DNA of 61,277 bases, taken from contig CAMPET010000004.1 of the NCBI GenBank assembly GCA_946803715.1, positions 349,748-411,024 of the forward strand, written 5' to 3'. Source of the stretch: Beroe ovata. Lineage: Eukaryota; Ctenophora; Nuda; Beroida; Beroidae. Made by a program: the position numbers and the translations under genes. Positions 36,169 to 46,329 of the stretch are shown here, in pieces; position 1 is the first letter of the stretch, and the number at the start of each line of letters is the position of its first letter. The notes under the pieces are model-generated. The model had not been told where the DNA came from. It searched no databases and saw only the letters and a program-made list of their open reading frames with translations.

Positions 36169-37003
36169 ACTTGGTGTGTAGTCGCAGTTTGGGTAAGAAT
36201 TAACTCACGTAATACTGAATTTTTTCTTATCTTTGTTAGAAATTGCCACTATTTCACAGGAAAAGGGTCTTCTTGCGCGTCTCACGCTGAACAAATGTCA
36301 TGGTCATCAGTAAATTTGTTAACGTTTACGCCGCGCATGCGCGCTTCTGGCGGTTCCCGGGCTTTTGTAGTGGCCCGCGAGCGCTAAAATCTGCTGGCAA
36401 TTGGCCAACCGTACTTTGGCATGTGGTGCTATTGATGCGAATATGTGCAACTACACTAGGTACATGATTCTGATTAACAAGTTACGTCTCATTATGATTG
36501 CCTCATGAGCATGTTTCCATAGTTAATAATCATTATCTTCAGGAGCTAAATGTGTGTCAAATGGGATAGAATCTGTATACATCTTGTAGATCGATGGAGG
36601 AGGGACAAACGCGGCTTTTCCTTCACTCTTCTTAATATATTAAGGTGGGTTAAGGAATATTGTTAAACTATAGGGGAGGATAGACCATTGCCATTGATTG
36701 TTGAGAAGTGTATGTTCTGATTGCACCCTATTTTCATGTGATGAGAAGGCAACACTATCTCAATAGTGTAATTTATCCCCCCTCTTTTTTCCTTGTATTG
36801 AGATTCTCAATTTTGACTTCTAGTTTGTACACATGTGTAGCAATAATGCGGCAGTTACACAGTACATGGTTTTCCATCGATTATTTCTCCTTCAGTTGGA
36901 TGCAAGTTTTAAACTTCCATAACTTCAAATCATATTGTATTGCTTGTTCTGACCCCACGTAAAGTAACCAAGCTCTTTACTTCAGGAGGGGAATTTGGTG
37001 ATC
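36169..37003. other. Intergenic region COPS7 to Gal3ST
   Basis: 835 bases. A CpG-rich block at 36325-36410 contains the NRF-1-like palindrome CGCGCATGCGCG (36332-36343) and an ATTGG box near 36400, a plausible promoter. A splice acceptor (CTCTTTACTTCAG) ends at 36985. Nothing else seen. Confidence 0.5.
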
Positions 37004-38260
37004 ATGAAACGTATTAGCATATCGATCATAGGGGTGTCGCTGCTCATCATCTTCATGTCTTTTGCCCATTTCGGATCACTTTCCAGCGGGGACAATGAAT
37101 CCCGATCATCGAACGCAACTATCAAGGGAAAACCCAAGGGAAAACCCAACTTCCTGTTCCTGAAAACACACAAGACGGGTAGCTCTACACTCGGCAGTAT
37201 TTTCTATCTGTACGGTGTAAAGAGACGACTCAACTTCGTACTACCTCCCTACACGAACACCATGAAGGATGTGGATGAGGAATTTGTGTCGACGCTCATA
37301 CCTCCCCGTGATGGTGAGACATGGAATATCCAGACACAGCATTGCAGATTCAACAGGTATTTCCAGCATTTGGTTCTGCCCAAGAACACCACTTTCTACA
37401 CTAGTGTCACCCGCTCCCCGGTCAGTCAGTTCAAGTCCATGTTCTCGTTCTACGGGCACAAGGACAGACTCCAGAGGCAGTTTGGTCCTAATTATACCTA
37501 CGACGAATTAGTCAATATTCATCTCGATCAAACGTGTAATTTCCTGGACTTGGAGGGAAAATCAGAGGTCAGCTATGGGTGTCTGGAGCTAAACAGTATC
37601 GCGAGGGATTTAGGCTGGAGTCGATACACCGAGAATATGTCATATTTGACGGTCAGGGACAGACTCACCTTATTTATCGGGATGCTTGACGTTGAGTTAG
37701 ATTTTGTCATGATAACAGATAAAATGGATGAATCCCTTGTCGTTTTGAAGAACATTCTCAGCTGGGATTTACTTGACATTTTGTATCTCAACAAGAAGGT
37801 AACTGAGCAGAAAACAAGCAGTGACATCTCATTGGACACGACACGCAGATTACGGGCTGTGATGGGCTTGGACAGTCAGATATACAACTATTTCAGAGAA
37901 AAGTTTGAAACGCGTATTGAAGAAATCGGCCGTGAGAAAATATCGTCCGAACTCGAACAATTCCAAGTTATGCGGGAATCTTTCGAGAACGCTTGCTTTG
38001 ATAAGAAAGAGGGTCCAAAACCTGTGTGTACGGATTGCCCTAATGAAAATTTAGCTCGAACAGTATCTTGGGAACTGTCTCAATACGGAAAAACCGAAAA
38101 TCTTGCGTGCGCCTTTCTTTCTACTGATTTTCGTCTCTACCCACGTGCTATAAGCGATCTCATGTTGTCCAGCGAGTACACGGATCTTGATTTCAAGTAT
38201 CTTCTGTCGAATGAAGATAGGGACATGAGGGATCTGATCCAAAGGATGGTATACACCTAG
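37004..38260 (+). CDS. Galactose-3-O-sulfotransferase (Gal3ST family)
   Basis: 418 residues in one exon. A short cytosolic start and a hydrophobic helix (about 5-25) make it a type II Golgi membrane protein. The 5'-phosphosulfate-binding motif is KTHKTGSSTL, and the 3'-phosphate-binding motif is in SVTRSPVSQFKSMF; both bind the sulfate donor PAPS. Sequence and length fit the Gal3ST family (galactosylceramide sulfotransferase and relatives, about 420-430 residues), which sulfates the 3-OH of terminal galactose on lipids or glycoproteins. The exact acceptor cannot be told from sequence. The ATG at 37004 is preferred; the in-frame TTG upstream is not a eukaryotic start. An acceptor ends 18 nt upstream. 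Confidence 0.93.
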   Translation: MKRISISIIGVSLLIIFMSFAHFGSLSSGDNESRSSNATIKGKPKGKPNFLFLKTHKTGSSTLGSIFYLYGVKRRLNFVLPPYTNTMKDVDEEFVSTLIPPRDGETWNIQTQHCRFNRYFQHLVLPKNTTFYTSVTRSPVSQFKSMFSFYGHKDRLQRQFGPNYTYDELVNIHLDQTCNFLDLEGKSEVSYGCLELNSIARDLGWSRYTENMSYLTVRDRLTLFIGMLDVELDFVMITDKMDESLVVLKNILSWDLLDILYLNKKVTEQKTSSDISLDTTRRLRAVMGLDSQIYNYFREKFETRIEEIGREKISSELEQFQVMRESFENACFDKKEGPKPVCTDCPNENLARTVSWELSQYGKTENLACAFLSTDFRLYPRAISDLMLSSEYTDLDFKYLLSNEDRDMRDLIQRMVYT

Positions 38261-39498
38261 TTAGCAATGCTTGAGTAATAAGTATGTCCCGGTTTTCGCT
38301 TGTTACTGGTCGCCGGCATTCGATTTATTTCATGACTGCATGAGTGTATTTAATAGTAGTTATGCGTATCTTATTTTATTCATATTGAAACTGGTAGTTG
38401 TACATTACACTGTAACTGTAAGTTATCGTGTTCACGATTGAAATCGATCTTACAAATACAATGTGTATTGTGTACTGAAATTGTTCGTGCGGTGCTTGCC
38501 CATTGCCGCTTCATTTTGGCTTTGTGTACCATGTTCCGCCGCGCTGATAGTGATATGATGCGAGCTTGCGTCGCGTTAAGTCTCCTGGCGATGCTAGGTC
38601 CAGCGAACGCGAAGCGGCGAGCGCCAGTTGGCTGTCGCTCGATGATAGCCCCTGTCGAGAATTTCATTGCGCGCGCCGCAAATTATATTCTCGCGTCAGA
38701 TGGGCCTAGCATCGCCAGGCAAAGCGCCAGCAATGAAATTCTCGACGGGCTATTATTGACAGTTGCCGGATGTTATCTGTCCGCTGTTTCTTGCGCGGCG
38801 CGCAAGAAATAGTGGACAGATACGTCCGGCAAATTGACAGCCAAGCGTCGTTGGAGTTGTAAGATTTCACCCTACCCTTGCTGGCGGGATTTTATCGGGG
38901 CGATTTTATCGGGGCGGATTGAAAATCGCGCGCACCGACGGTAGGGTAAAATCCTACAACGTTGGAGGTGCACTGCGAAAAAACACGGAGCTGCGCAGCT
39001 CTTGCAAATTATTAATTTGTCTGTCTACGATAAGGAACAGAGGTCAGCTAAAATCTGACAAATTGCTGAGGTGAACTCAATTAGCTAAATCACGCAAAAC
39101 TCTTTATTGTCATTTGGGCCTTGGCCTCGCCTATGGGCTCTTACCTTATGTTGAATCGAGAATTTATGATAGTCAGTTTAATTGTAGCTTGGATTGTATC
39201 ATACCATGAAATCTCTCATTGTATCTTTCTGTTCTTCATGGGTTGCTTCCTGCTATAAGTTGTATCTGGATTGCTTGTATAACACTTCAGATTAAGTATT
39301 ATGATTCAGTATTATGAATCACAGGCCAGTTGTGATTCTTTGAAGTACATGGTTATGCTGGGCTAAATACTTCAAACGCCAAAGATTTTGTACTTATGGA
39401 AGATGAACTATGATTTATTTACTTCTCAATTCTCAGAAAATGTTCTCAGAATAAAGGATAAATGGCATCTAAATTTATGATATAGTATGTGTTATGTT
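38261..39498. other. Intergenic region between Gal3ST and the SAP-RING gene
   Basis: Dominated by the CpG-rich hairpin repeat at 38560-38990. The rest (38990-39498) is AT-rich and probably holds the promoter of the SAP-RING gene. Confidence 0.5.
38560..38990. repeat. CpG-rich hairpin repeat element, second copy
   Basis: Three parts. (1) Interleaved inverted repeats: A 38584-38598, B 38646-38670, A' 38705-38719, B' 38730-38752. (2) A hairpin at about 38764-38830 whose arms contain TTATCTGTCCGCTGTTTCTT and its near complement. (3) A CCCTACC...GGTAGGG block at 38865-38955 that matches 13905-13990 in reverse complement. The open frame running through the element (38438-38812) follows from its composition and is not treated as a gene. 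Confidence 0.65.
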
Positions 39499-42400
39499 AT
39501 GGGAAATTGTTTATCAACCAGTGAGTATACACTATGGCAGATCAGGAGGCTCACCTGGAATTTTATCTCTGAAAAATGGAATTTGACCCTTCTGCTCCGC
39601 ACGTGGATCACAGGGCTCATCTTAGGTGAGCCTTCTGATCCATGTGGCGCTTCTCTGGGGTCAAGTCAAAATTCGATGATCACTCAAATCCAATTTGACC
39701 CCAGGGAAGCGCAACGTGGATCAGAAGGGTCACCTAAGTGAACTCGGTGATCCACGTGTATGGATCAGGAGGGTCAAATTCTATTTTTCTGTGTGACCCT
39801 CCTGATCCACACGTGGATCACAGGGTTCATCTTAGGTGACCCTTCTGATCCACGTTGCACTTCCCTGGGGTCAAATTGGATTTGAGTGACCCTCCTGATC
39901 CACCTTAGGTGGATCAGGAGGATCACCGAATTTTGACTTGACCCCAGAGAAGCGCCACGTGGATCAGAAGGCTCACCTTAGATGAGCCCTGTGATCCACG
40001 TGCGGAGCAGAAGGGTCAAATTCTATTTTTCAGAGATAAAATTCCGGGTGAGCCTTCTGATCCGCCATAATACACTTTCCTCGGAAGTCATTTATCAATC
40101 CTCACTTCATTGCAGTTCTGAAAAAGTGTCACAAGAACTATATTTTGCCATATTTTCAGATGTGCACCCTACTGAGCCTGTAATTCAACCATCTAAGATT
40201 TTTAGAAAGTCAGCATTTCAACCTCCAAAGAATTCACTGCATTCAATCAAATCTGAGAAAGACATTCAGAATCTGACTGTGAAGGAACTCAAGGTAAGCC
40301 ATATTTGAGAAGAATTCGCTGTATGTACCAAAATATATTTCATTGATAAGGTGATATCTAATTGATAAGTTTAATTTATCAATATTCACATCTCAGGACA
40401 TACTATCCAACTATTGTGTTGATTTTACTGGTTGTATAGAGAAGAATGAACTCCAGAAAAAGGTATTCATTTCTATCTATACCTTTGAATACCAAAATTG
40501 ACTGTCTGTCCTCCCATTTGGTTGCTGATGCTGTACACTGAAACGAATAAGAAAATATGCTCCTTTGTTGCTTTAAACTGTCTCTTATGACATGACAAAT
40601 TCAATTAGGTACTTCGCTTGTACGAAGAGAAGCAAAATACAGGGCAGGTGAGTGAAGAGGACTGTTGTAAGATTTGCTGGGATGCTCTGATTGACTGTGT
40701 TTTCCTCGAATGTGGACACCTCGTCTCCTGCCTTCTTTGTTCAAAGAAATTCAAGGTACTACTACTTGTTAGATACATATCTGTTTTATGTACAGTATAT
40801 GACGTGCAGTGCACTCCAACAATGATAAAGCACAGGCTATATGCAATAAGAGCTTGTTTTGTAATATGCACGAGATTGTATTATAGATATTTAGAGGGGC
40901 ATAAGTCCGTTTGCCACTTTGACCAGGCGCTGGTCGTATGCAGGTCTAACGCCAGTTTTACCGCGCTGGTCTAATGTAGGTTTGGCGCCAGTCTTGTGCA
41001 GGTTTGGCGCTGGTCTTATGCAGGTCTAACGTCGGTGTATGATATGGTAAGTCTTAGCAATGAATTGATTGAATTGATCCCTTCAATCATCAGTACTTGA
41101 CATACCTAGTGGAATTCCAGATGTGCATAAATAGCCATGTCAGTTCAATTAGAGACTACACCAACTCATCCTCTCCAATGCCCCACTGAGAATACACTGA
41201 TAACCAAGATAGCGAGTGCTATAATTGTACACATTCATTGTACACATTTGAGTGTACAACTGTTCAGTGCGTGTTGCACTCATATTCAGAGTACAAGAGA
41301 GAGAGAGAGAGTACATCACATTAATATACTATATTAAGTAGAGCTCTCTCTCTCTCTGCCGCTTCCTCAGCTTATTCAACCGAGTCATGCTCCCAATGTT
41401 CTTAGTACTTTACAGAATATACCTCGTTACTATACGTATTGTGCTATTTATAACAGTCATTATACGGGTATATAAAGTAGTAATGGACGGGCCTATATTA
41501 GTATATAGGCTAAAACACTTTTTACAGCATCCGGAAACTGGGAAGCAGAATTCACAAAAGTACAATGCAATTAGTAGTGCATTACTCCTGGCGTTTTTGG
41601 GAACGGTATGCTTATACTCCTCCTTTTTCGCAATGGGATCTCTTCATAACGATGAGCTAGGTACTTCTTGATGAATTATCAATGTCTAGTTTAGAAATCG
41701 GATGTCGAAAACGTTTGTCCAAGTCATGCAAACTCTGACAGCTCAATGACTGCATAATATTGATCTGTACTGGATGAAATATTACTAAAACTGTCTTGCA
41801 ATGAGCCGTGGTGTTTCAATGTGAGAAGATACAACATGCATTCATCAACATTCTCCACTGCTCACTTCACTGAAACACAGGACCCATTTCTCAGAAATGT
41901 GATGGTTTTCATTTGCTCATTTGCTTGTGGTTGAACCGATATCGGAAAAGTGTAATGACACATTCAACACACACACAGACACAGACACAGACACACACAG
42001 AGTACATACTCACACACTTGCATAAGTAGGTATCGTGAATGATGTAATTGGTAATGAATAGTGATTATCTGATGCATCATTTGATTTCTTGATCAGGGTG
42101 AAATAAATTGAGCATGAAATAATAGATGTCTGATAATGTAACATGAATTTGAAATAATAAACATGAATTTGAAATAATGTACTAATTAACAGCAATTACA
42201 GTCAGAACCTCTCCCTCCCAATTCTAGTATAAAGCATAGTAATAATAAAGTGCATGGAAATATCCACTGTCCCCCCATCTGTTATCATCGTGTTGACAGA
42301 CACTACATGTACCGCGTTATCTCGCTGTGCATATCATGATCATAGTGTTACACGGTGTCATCGTAACTGCAACACACTGCAAGCATGGACACCATGGTAA

Positions 42401-44619
42401 CTGCACCACTCTGCCGGCATGGACACCATGGGCTGACACTCAATCGGAGTGCTGACTTAAGTACTCATTCAGTGCTTGTCAGTACCATGGTTCACTGCAA
42501 TGTAGAGTGGAAGTATAATTACTGTACACTGCAATACACAGGGTATAATGTACAATGTACACAGAGTACAATGTACACATAGTGCAGTACACAGAGTACA
42601 ATGTACACAGAGTACCGTGTACACAGAGTACAATGTACACAGAGTACAATGTACACAGAGTACACTGTACACAGAGTACAATGTACACAGAGTACAATGT
42701 ACACAGAGTGCAGTACACAGAGTACACAGTGTACATACAGTATACACTGTACCTATTCCCTTTGTAAACTCTCCCCTGTCACATCCTCTCTCACCGTGAT
42801 GTCCTCCTCACGAGGTATCATTGATTACAATAACGTTACCAAATTTACTCCAGCAGGTAAAATGAAATCATCACATCGTCATGGGAAAAACCTTTCAAAT
42901 GTTCGATCCACAGAATAATCGCACAATACCTAATCGCGTCTTCTCCCCCAGAAAACACCAGTTAATGATTATAATCCATGAGGAATTTCACTTCTCCTCA
43001 TTTTCATGCAATCTACATGTGCTTGAACTGTAAGATCGGCTATTTGGTCACTTATATTTTTAAACCGGAAGTTTCCTGGTCGCATGAAAAGGAATTTCCG
43101 ATTTCCGGACCGCTTCAGTCAAAAGGGTTACACCTTTGAATTTGTAAAGGTGCTTGCTTCAGTCAATTATCGAACGGAATCCAGAATAAATAAAGTGAAG
43201 ATGGTATTAGCTGCCATTACAACTGTAATAATGACGATCAATCCATATACAGTCGTATTGAACGTGGTATATCTAATTCACGAATTAGCGAGAGATTCAT
43301 AATTATTTCAGCTGTTCATGATCCACTTTCACGAGAATAACTTAGCAACGATTAAATTATCAAATCACACTCATGAACCGTTCAATTTCGGGAGAGGAAT
43401 GAGGGTTTCATCCAAACTTATAGTAAGAATGTTCCTTCTTCAAGGAAATAGGGGTAGGGGGAGATGGAAGCGAATGGGTTGAGGTGGGAGCAAGGAGGAA
43501 CTTGGTGAGAACACAAACACACACACACACACACACACACACANCGGAATCCAGAATAAATAAAGTGAAGATGGTATGAGCTGCCATTACAACTGTAATA
43601 ATGACGATCAATCCATATTCAGTCGTATTGAACGTGGTATATCTAATTCACGAATTAGCGAGAGATTCATAATCATTTCAGCTGTTCATGATCCACTTTC
43701 ACGAGAATAACTAAGCGGCGCTTAAATAATCGAATCATACTCAATGGCCGTTCAATTTCGGGAGGGGAATGAGGCTTCATCCAAACTTATAATAATAACA
43801 AATGCTCCTTCTTCACACNNNNNNNNNNNNNNNNNNNNNNNNNNNNNNNNNNNNNNNNNNNNNNNNNNNNNNNNNNNNNNNNNNNACACACACACACACA
43901 CACGCACACACACACTCCCACACACATATATGCACACACACAATGACACAAACTCCAATAAGCTGACCTATTACTGTTACTATGGCTACACGAATTTATA
44001 CTGTTATAAAACTGTCAAATGTATACACACACTCGCATAATAACACGATGGCGGGTAAATGTATGAGCTTGTAATATGGGGTAAGGATGAGACCCATTTG
44101 CTGCCCCTTGGTCATACATCCAGAGTAAACATTAGAGAGAGAGAGAGAGTAGCCAATTACCTATACCCCGACTGTTGACATAACTAGGAAATGTCGGAAA
44201 TCTGGTATATAGGAGAGTCAAGAGTAGAGCACTCTAATCCGGAAATAATTTTGGGATTGTTGTAAATTGATTCCATGTTGTTATACGGTCACCCTAACAG
44301 CCCCTAATATACCCTCTAACCTTGCTCTATATTGTGGAGTTTACTGGTTTGAGTCTGGAAGATTTTCAATTTAGAATTTCAGCTACAACCCGATCCCCCC
44401 TATAGAGTATGTTATAGTAAAGGGGGCCATGTCAATCGGACGTGTGATATGTTTTGATTGAAGTCCATTAACTTGATAGAGGTTAACACACAATAAAGAT
44501 AGAGGAGATATTGATTGATCTTCCACTATATCACGTGACCAGTCTCTCTCCCCCCATTTCAGGAATGTCCTATCTGTCGACAGTACATTACACGTGTGGT
44601 ACATATCTTCAGGGGTTGA
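39499..44619 (+). CDS. SAP-RING E3 ubiquitin ligase (RNF34/RFFL-like), N-myristoylation motif
   Basis: Five exons, 39499-39520, 40160-40293, 40397-40462, 40609-40755 and 44563-44619, join in frame to 141 residues. The start MGNCLST fits an N-myristoylation site with a neighbouring palmitoylatable Cys. A SAP-like helical domain follows (LTVKELKDIL...CIEKNEL). A C-terminal C3HC4 RING comes next: CCKIC, CGHLVSC.LC, then CPICRQYITRVVHIF on the last exon. SAP and RING sequence and order match RNF34/RFFL (CARP) ligases, which act at endosomes and membranes. The FYVE-like zinc finger of the vertebrate proteins is absent. Intron 1 contains a 537-bp fold-back element; intron 4 is 3.8 kb, contains repeats and a gap, and splits the RING. 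In-frame ATG at 39487 is an alternative start. Confidence 0.85.
39533..40069. mobile_element. 537-bp fold-back (palindromic) element in intron 1 of the SAP-RING gene
   Basis: Nearly the whole segment is one inverted repeat with two arms of about 265 bases, ending TATGGC...GCCATA. Flanking bases ATACAC occur on both sides (39527-39532 and 40070-40075), a 6-bp target-site duplication. Inside are many copies of TGATCCACGTGG and GGATCAGGAGG, themselves partly self-complementary. No protein is encoded, so it is a non-autonomous fold-back/MITE-type insertion. Transcribed as part of the intron it would form a long hairpin RNA. Confidence 0.8.
40925..41035. repeat. About 28-bp tandem repeat in intron 4 of the SAP-RING gene
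   Basis: Four imperfect units around GCAGGTTTGGCGCTGGTCTT; more GC-rich than the surroundings. Intronic. Confidence 0.65.
42547..42735. repeat. 16-bp minisatellite (ACAATGTACACAGAGT)
   Basis: About twelve tandem units in intron 4 of the SAP-RING gene. Because each unit contains GTAC, open frames appear on both strands, with MYTEYNVHRVQ-like and VLCVHCTLC-like repeat peptides; these are artefacts. Confidence 0.9.
43144..43818. repeat. Near-identical duplication across a single-N join (intron 4)
   Basis: The block beginning CGGAATCCAGAATAAATAAA near 43166 recurs directly after the N at 43544 for about 270 bases with scattered substitutions and small indels. Both copies run toward (AC)n. Looks like two alleles joined end to end in a long intron. 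Confidence 0.75.
43819..43885. other. Assembly gap (67 N)
   Basis: Gap next to a (CA)n microsatellite inside intron 4 of the SAP-RING gene. Confidence 0.95.
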
Positions 44620-46329
44620 ATCCATCCCTGCGGGAAGAAATTGTACATATTCAGCGGAACAAGGACAATAATGGACAGAATTATAGGAGGGACGGTGGGA
44701 CGGATGATTGTTGCAGTGGCCTTTTTATTGCAAAGGACGGTTAATTGATTCTACTCGATTGATGGATTTCAATTATTTCAGTTAACATGATTTAAACATG
44801 ACGAATGCATATACAGGATTTGTATAGTGTGTATCATACATATCACACATTTATTTACCTTGCATTGAATCGTTCAGCAAGAGGAAAATGATACGGAATT
44901 AAAAAGGGTCTCAGACCATGATTATTGATTGCTTCATCAAATCTAATCTCCAGTTTCCTATGAACTTATATAATTCATTTACCACTTACCAATAGTTGCA
45001 GTACAGAAACAGGACTGCTCATGTTACTGGTTAACGTATTGACACATATGATATGTGGAATGGATCACGGCTCCATGACCCTGAAACGAATAGTTGCAAA
45101 ATGGGTGAAATGAGCATGAACGGGATTACTTGTGATATATAGTTGGTACAGCCAGGTACTGCTCACCGCTGTTACCATTTTGTTCTGACGACACGGAGAT
45201 GGATGTATGATCAGTAATGATCAGTGTTTACTTTTTTGTTTTCATGACGAATATCTAAGCTTGTAAAAATATGACAGGTGTTTTAAAATTTTACCACTTG
45301 ACGCGTACGAGTGGATTTTATTTAACTTTAACTGCATTCATATAAATATGAGAGTATTTGATTTCACATCAAGCATAATATATTCGATAGTTTAATATAA
45401 ATGATAATAGGAAAATGACAGAATTCCAATTTGGATCGTGATCACATTAAAACTGCACTTTGTGTGCGTATTAAATGCTGAAGATGGTTGTTATGATATC
45501 CCAAAATTGCACAGCATTACAGCTTAGAATTCATTTATTTATATTTCATCTAATTATGCAGATTCGTCACTATTTATATAACAATAAATTGTTGTGATTT
45601 GAAAAGTAATAAGTTCCCAAAAACACATCTTGCTTCACTTCTACGTACTTATACTCTATAGTAGCAGGCTGTAGTTGAGTATTACAAAATACGTAATTAC
45701 AAAGAGCCGAGTTCCTACTTCTACAGAATAATCGATTTTCGTCATTCATTCGTTTGGGATTATATTATCTGAAGAACATTTGTCATATATGATTCGGAAT
45801 AATGCTCGAAAGTAAGCCGAAAATTAAGAATGAAGAATTCGTGTGTGCTAATATTACGATTTGCGCTACACTCACTTCGTCTGCTATCGCAGCACACTTC
45901 TGGTATACACACCACTATGTACACTCATGTGAGCCACTGATTACAATAGAATGATGCTGCAAATAACGTGACCAGAAAAAGCGTTCGTAGCCGGCGCGCG
46001 CGGTTGATATAAGACAAAACGGTGGGAAAGTTTGCGCGTGATTTGCAGTTAGATCAAATTATTGGGCCGCGCGGTACGGTGTCCATTGCAATTAATATGA
46101 CCTGCGTTTGCCATTACGTGTTGTTTTTGAGGTTTTTTTTTGTTGTTTTTGAGGTTTTTTACTATTTGATAGGTGCCGCTCTGTTACAAATGATTCCTCA
46201 TGGTAACAGATTGAAGTCTAGAAATTGAAATTTAAGTCTGAATAGTTCTGTTTGCTGTTTAAAGCAAATAGCAATCGTCATCCAAGTTATAGGTATGATG
46301 GATCATCCACCTAGCCACTTGAGTATGCT
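44620..46329. other. Intergenic region between convergent genes
   Basis: 1.7 kb between the + strand SAP-RING gene and the - strand SLC46-like gene. AT-rich; a small CpG-rich patch at about 45985-46080. No coding signal beyond short frames. Confidence 0.55.

Noticed and set aside
38438-38812. 124-codon frame with a signal-peptide-like stretch
   Set aside because: Runs through a repeat built of inverted modules; arms create the frame. No domain and no splice partner.
41387-41671. 94-codon frame with two hydrophobic stretches
   Set aside because: Lies in the large intron 4 of the SAP-RING gene; hydrophobicity follows from AT-rich codons and nothing supports expression.
42469-42918. Overlapping frames with VHCTLC- or YTEYNVHRVQ-type peptide repeats
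   Set aside because: Produced by a 16-bp minisatellite on both strands.
43084-43302. 72-codon frame repeated partly after the N
   Set aside because: Its repetition is explained by haplotype duplication; the second copy carries a substitution and no domain is present.
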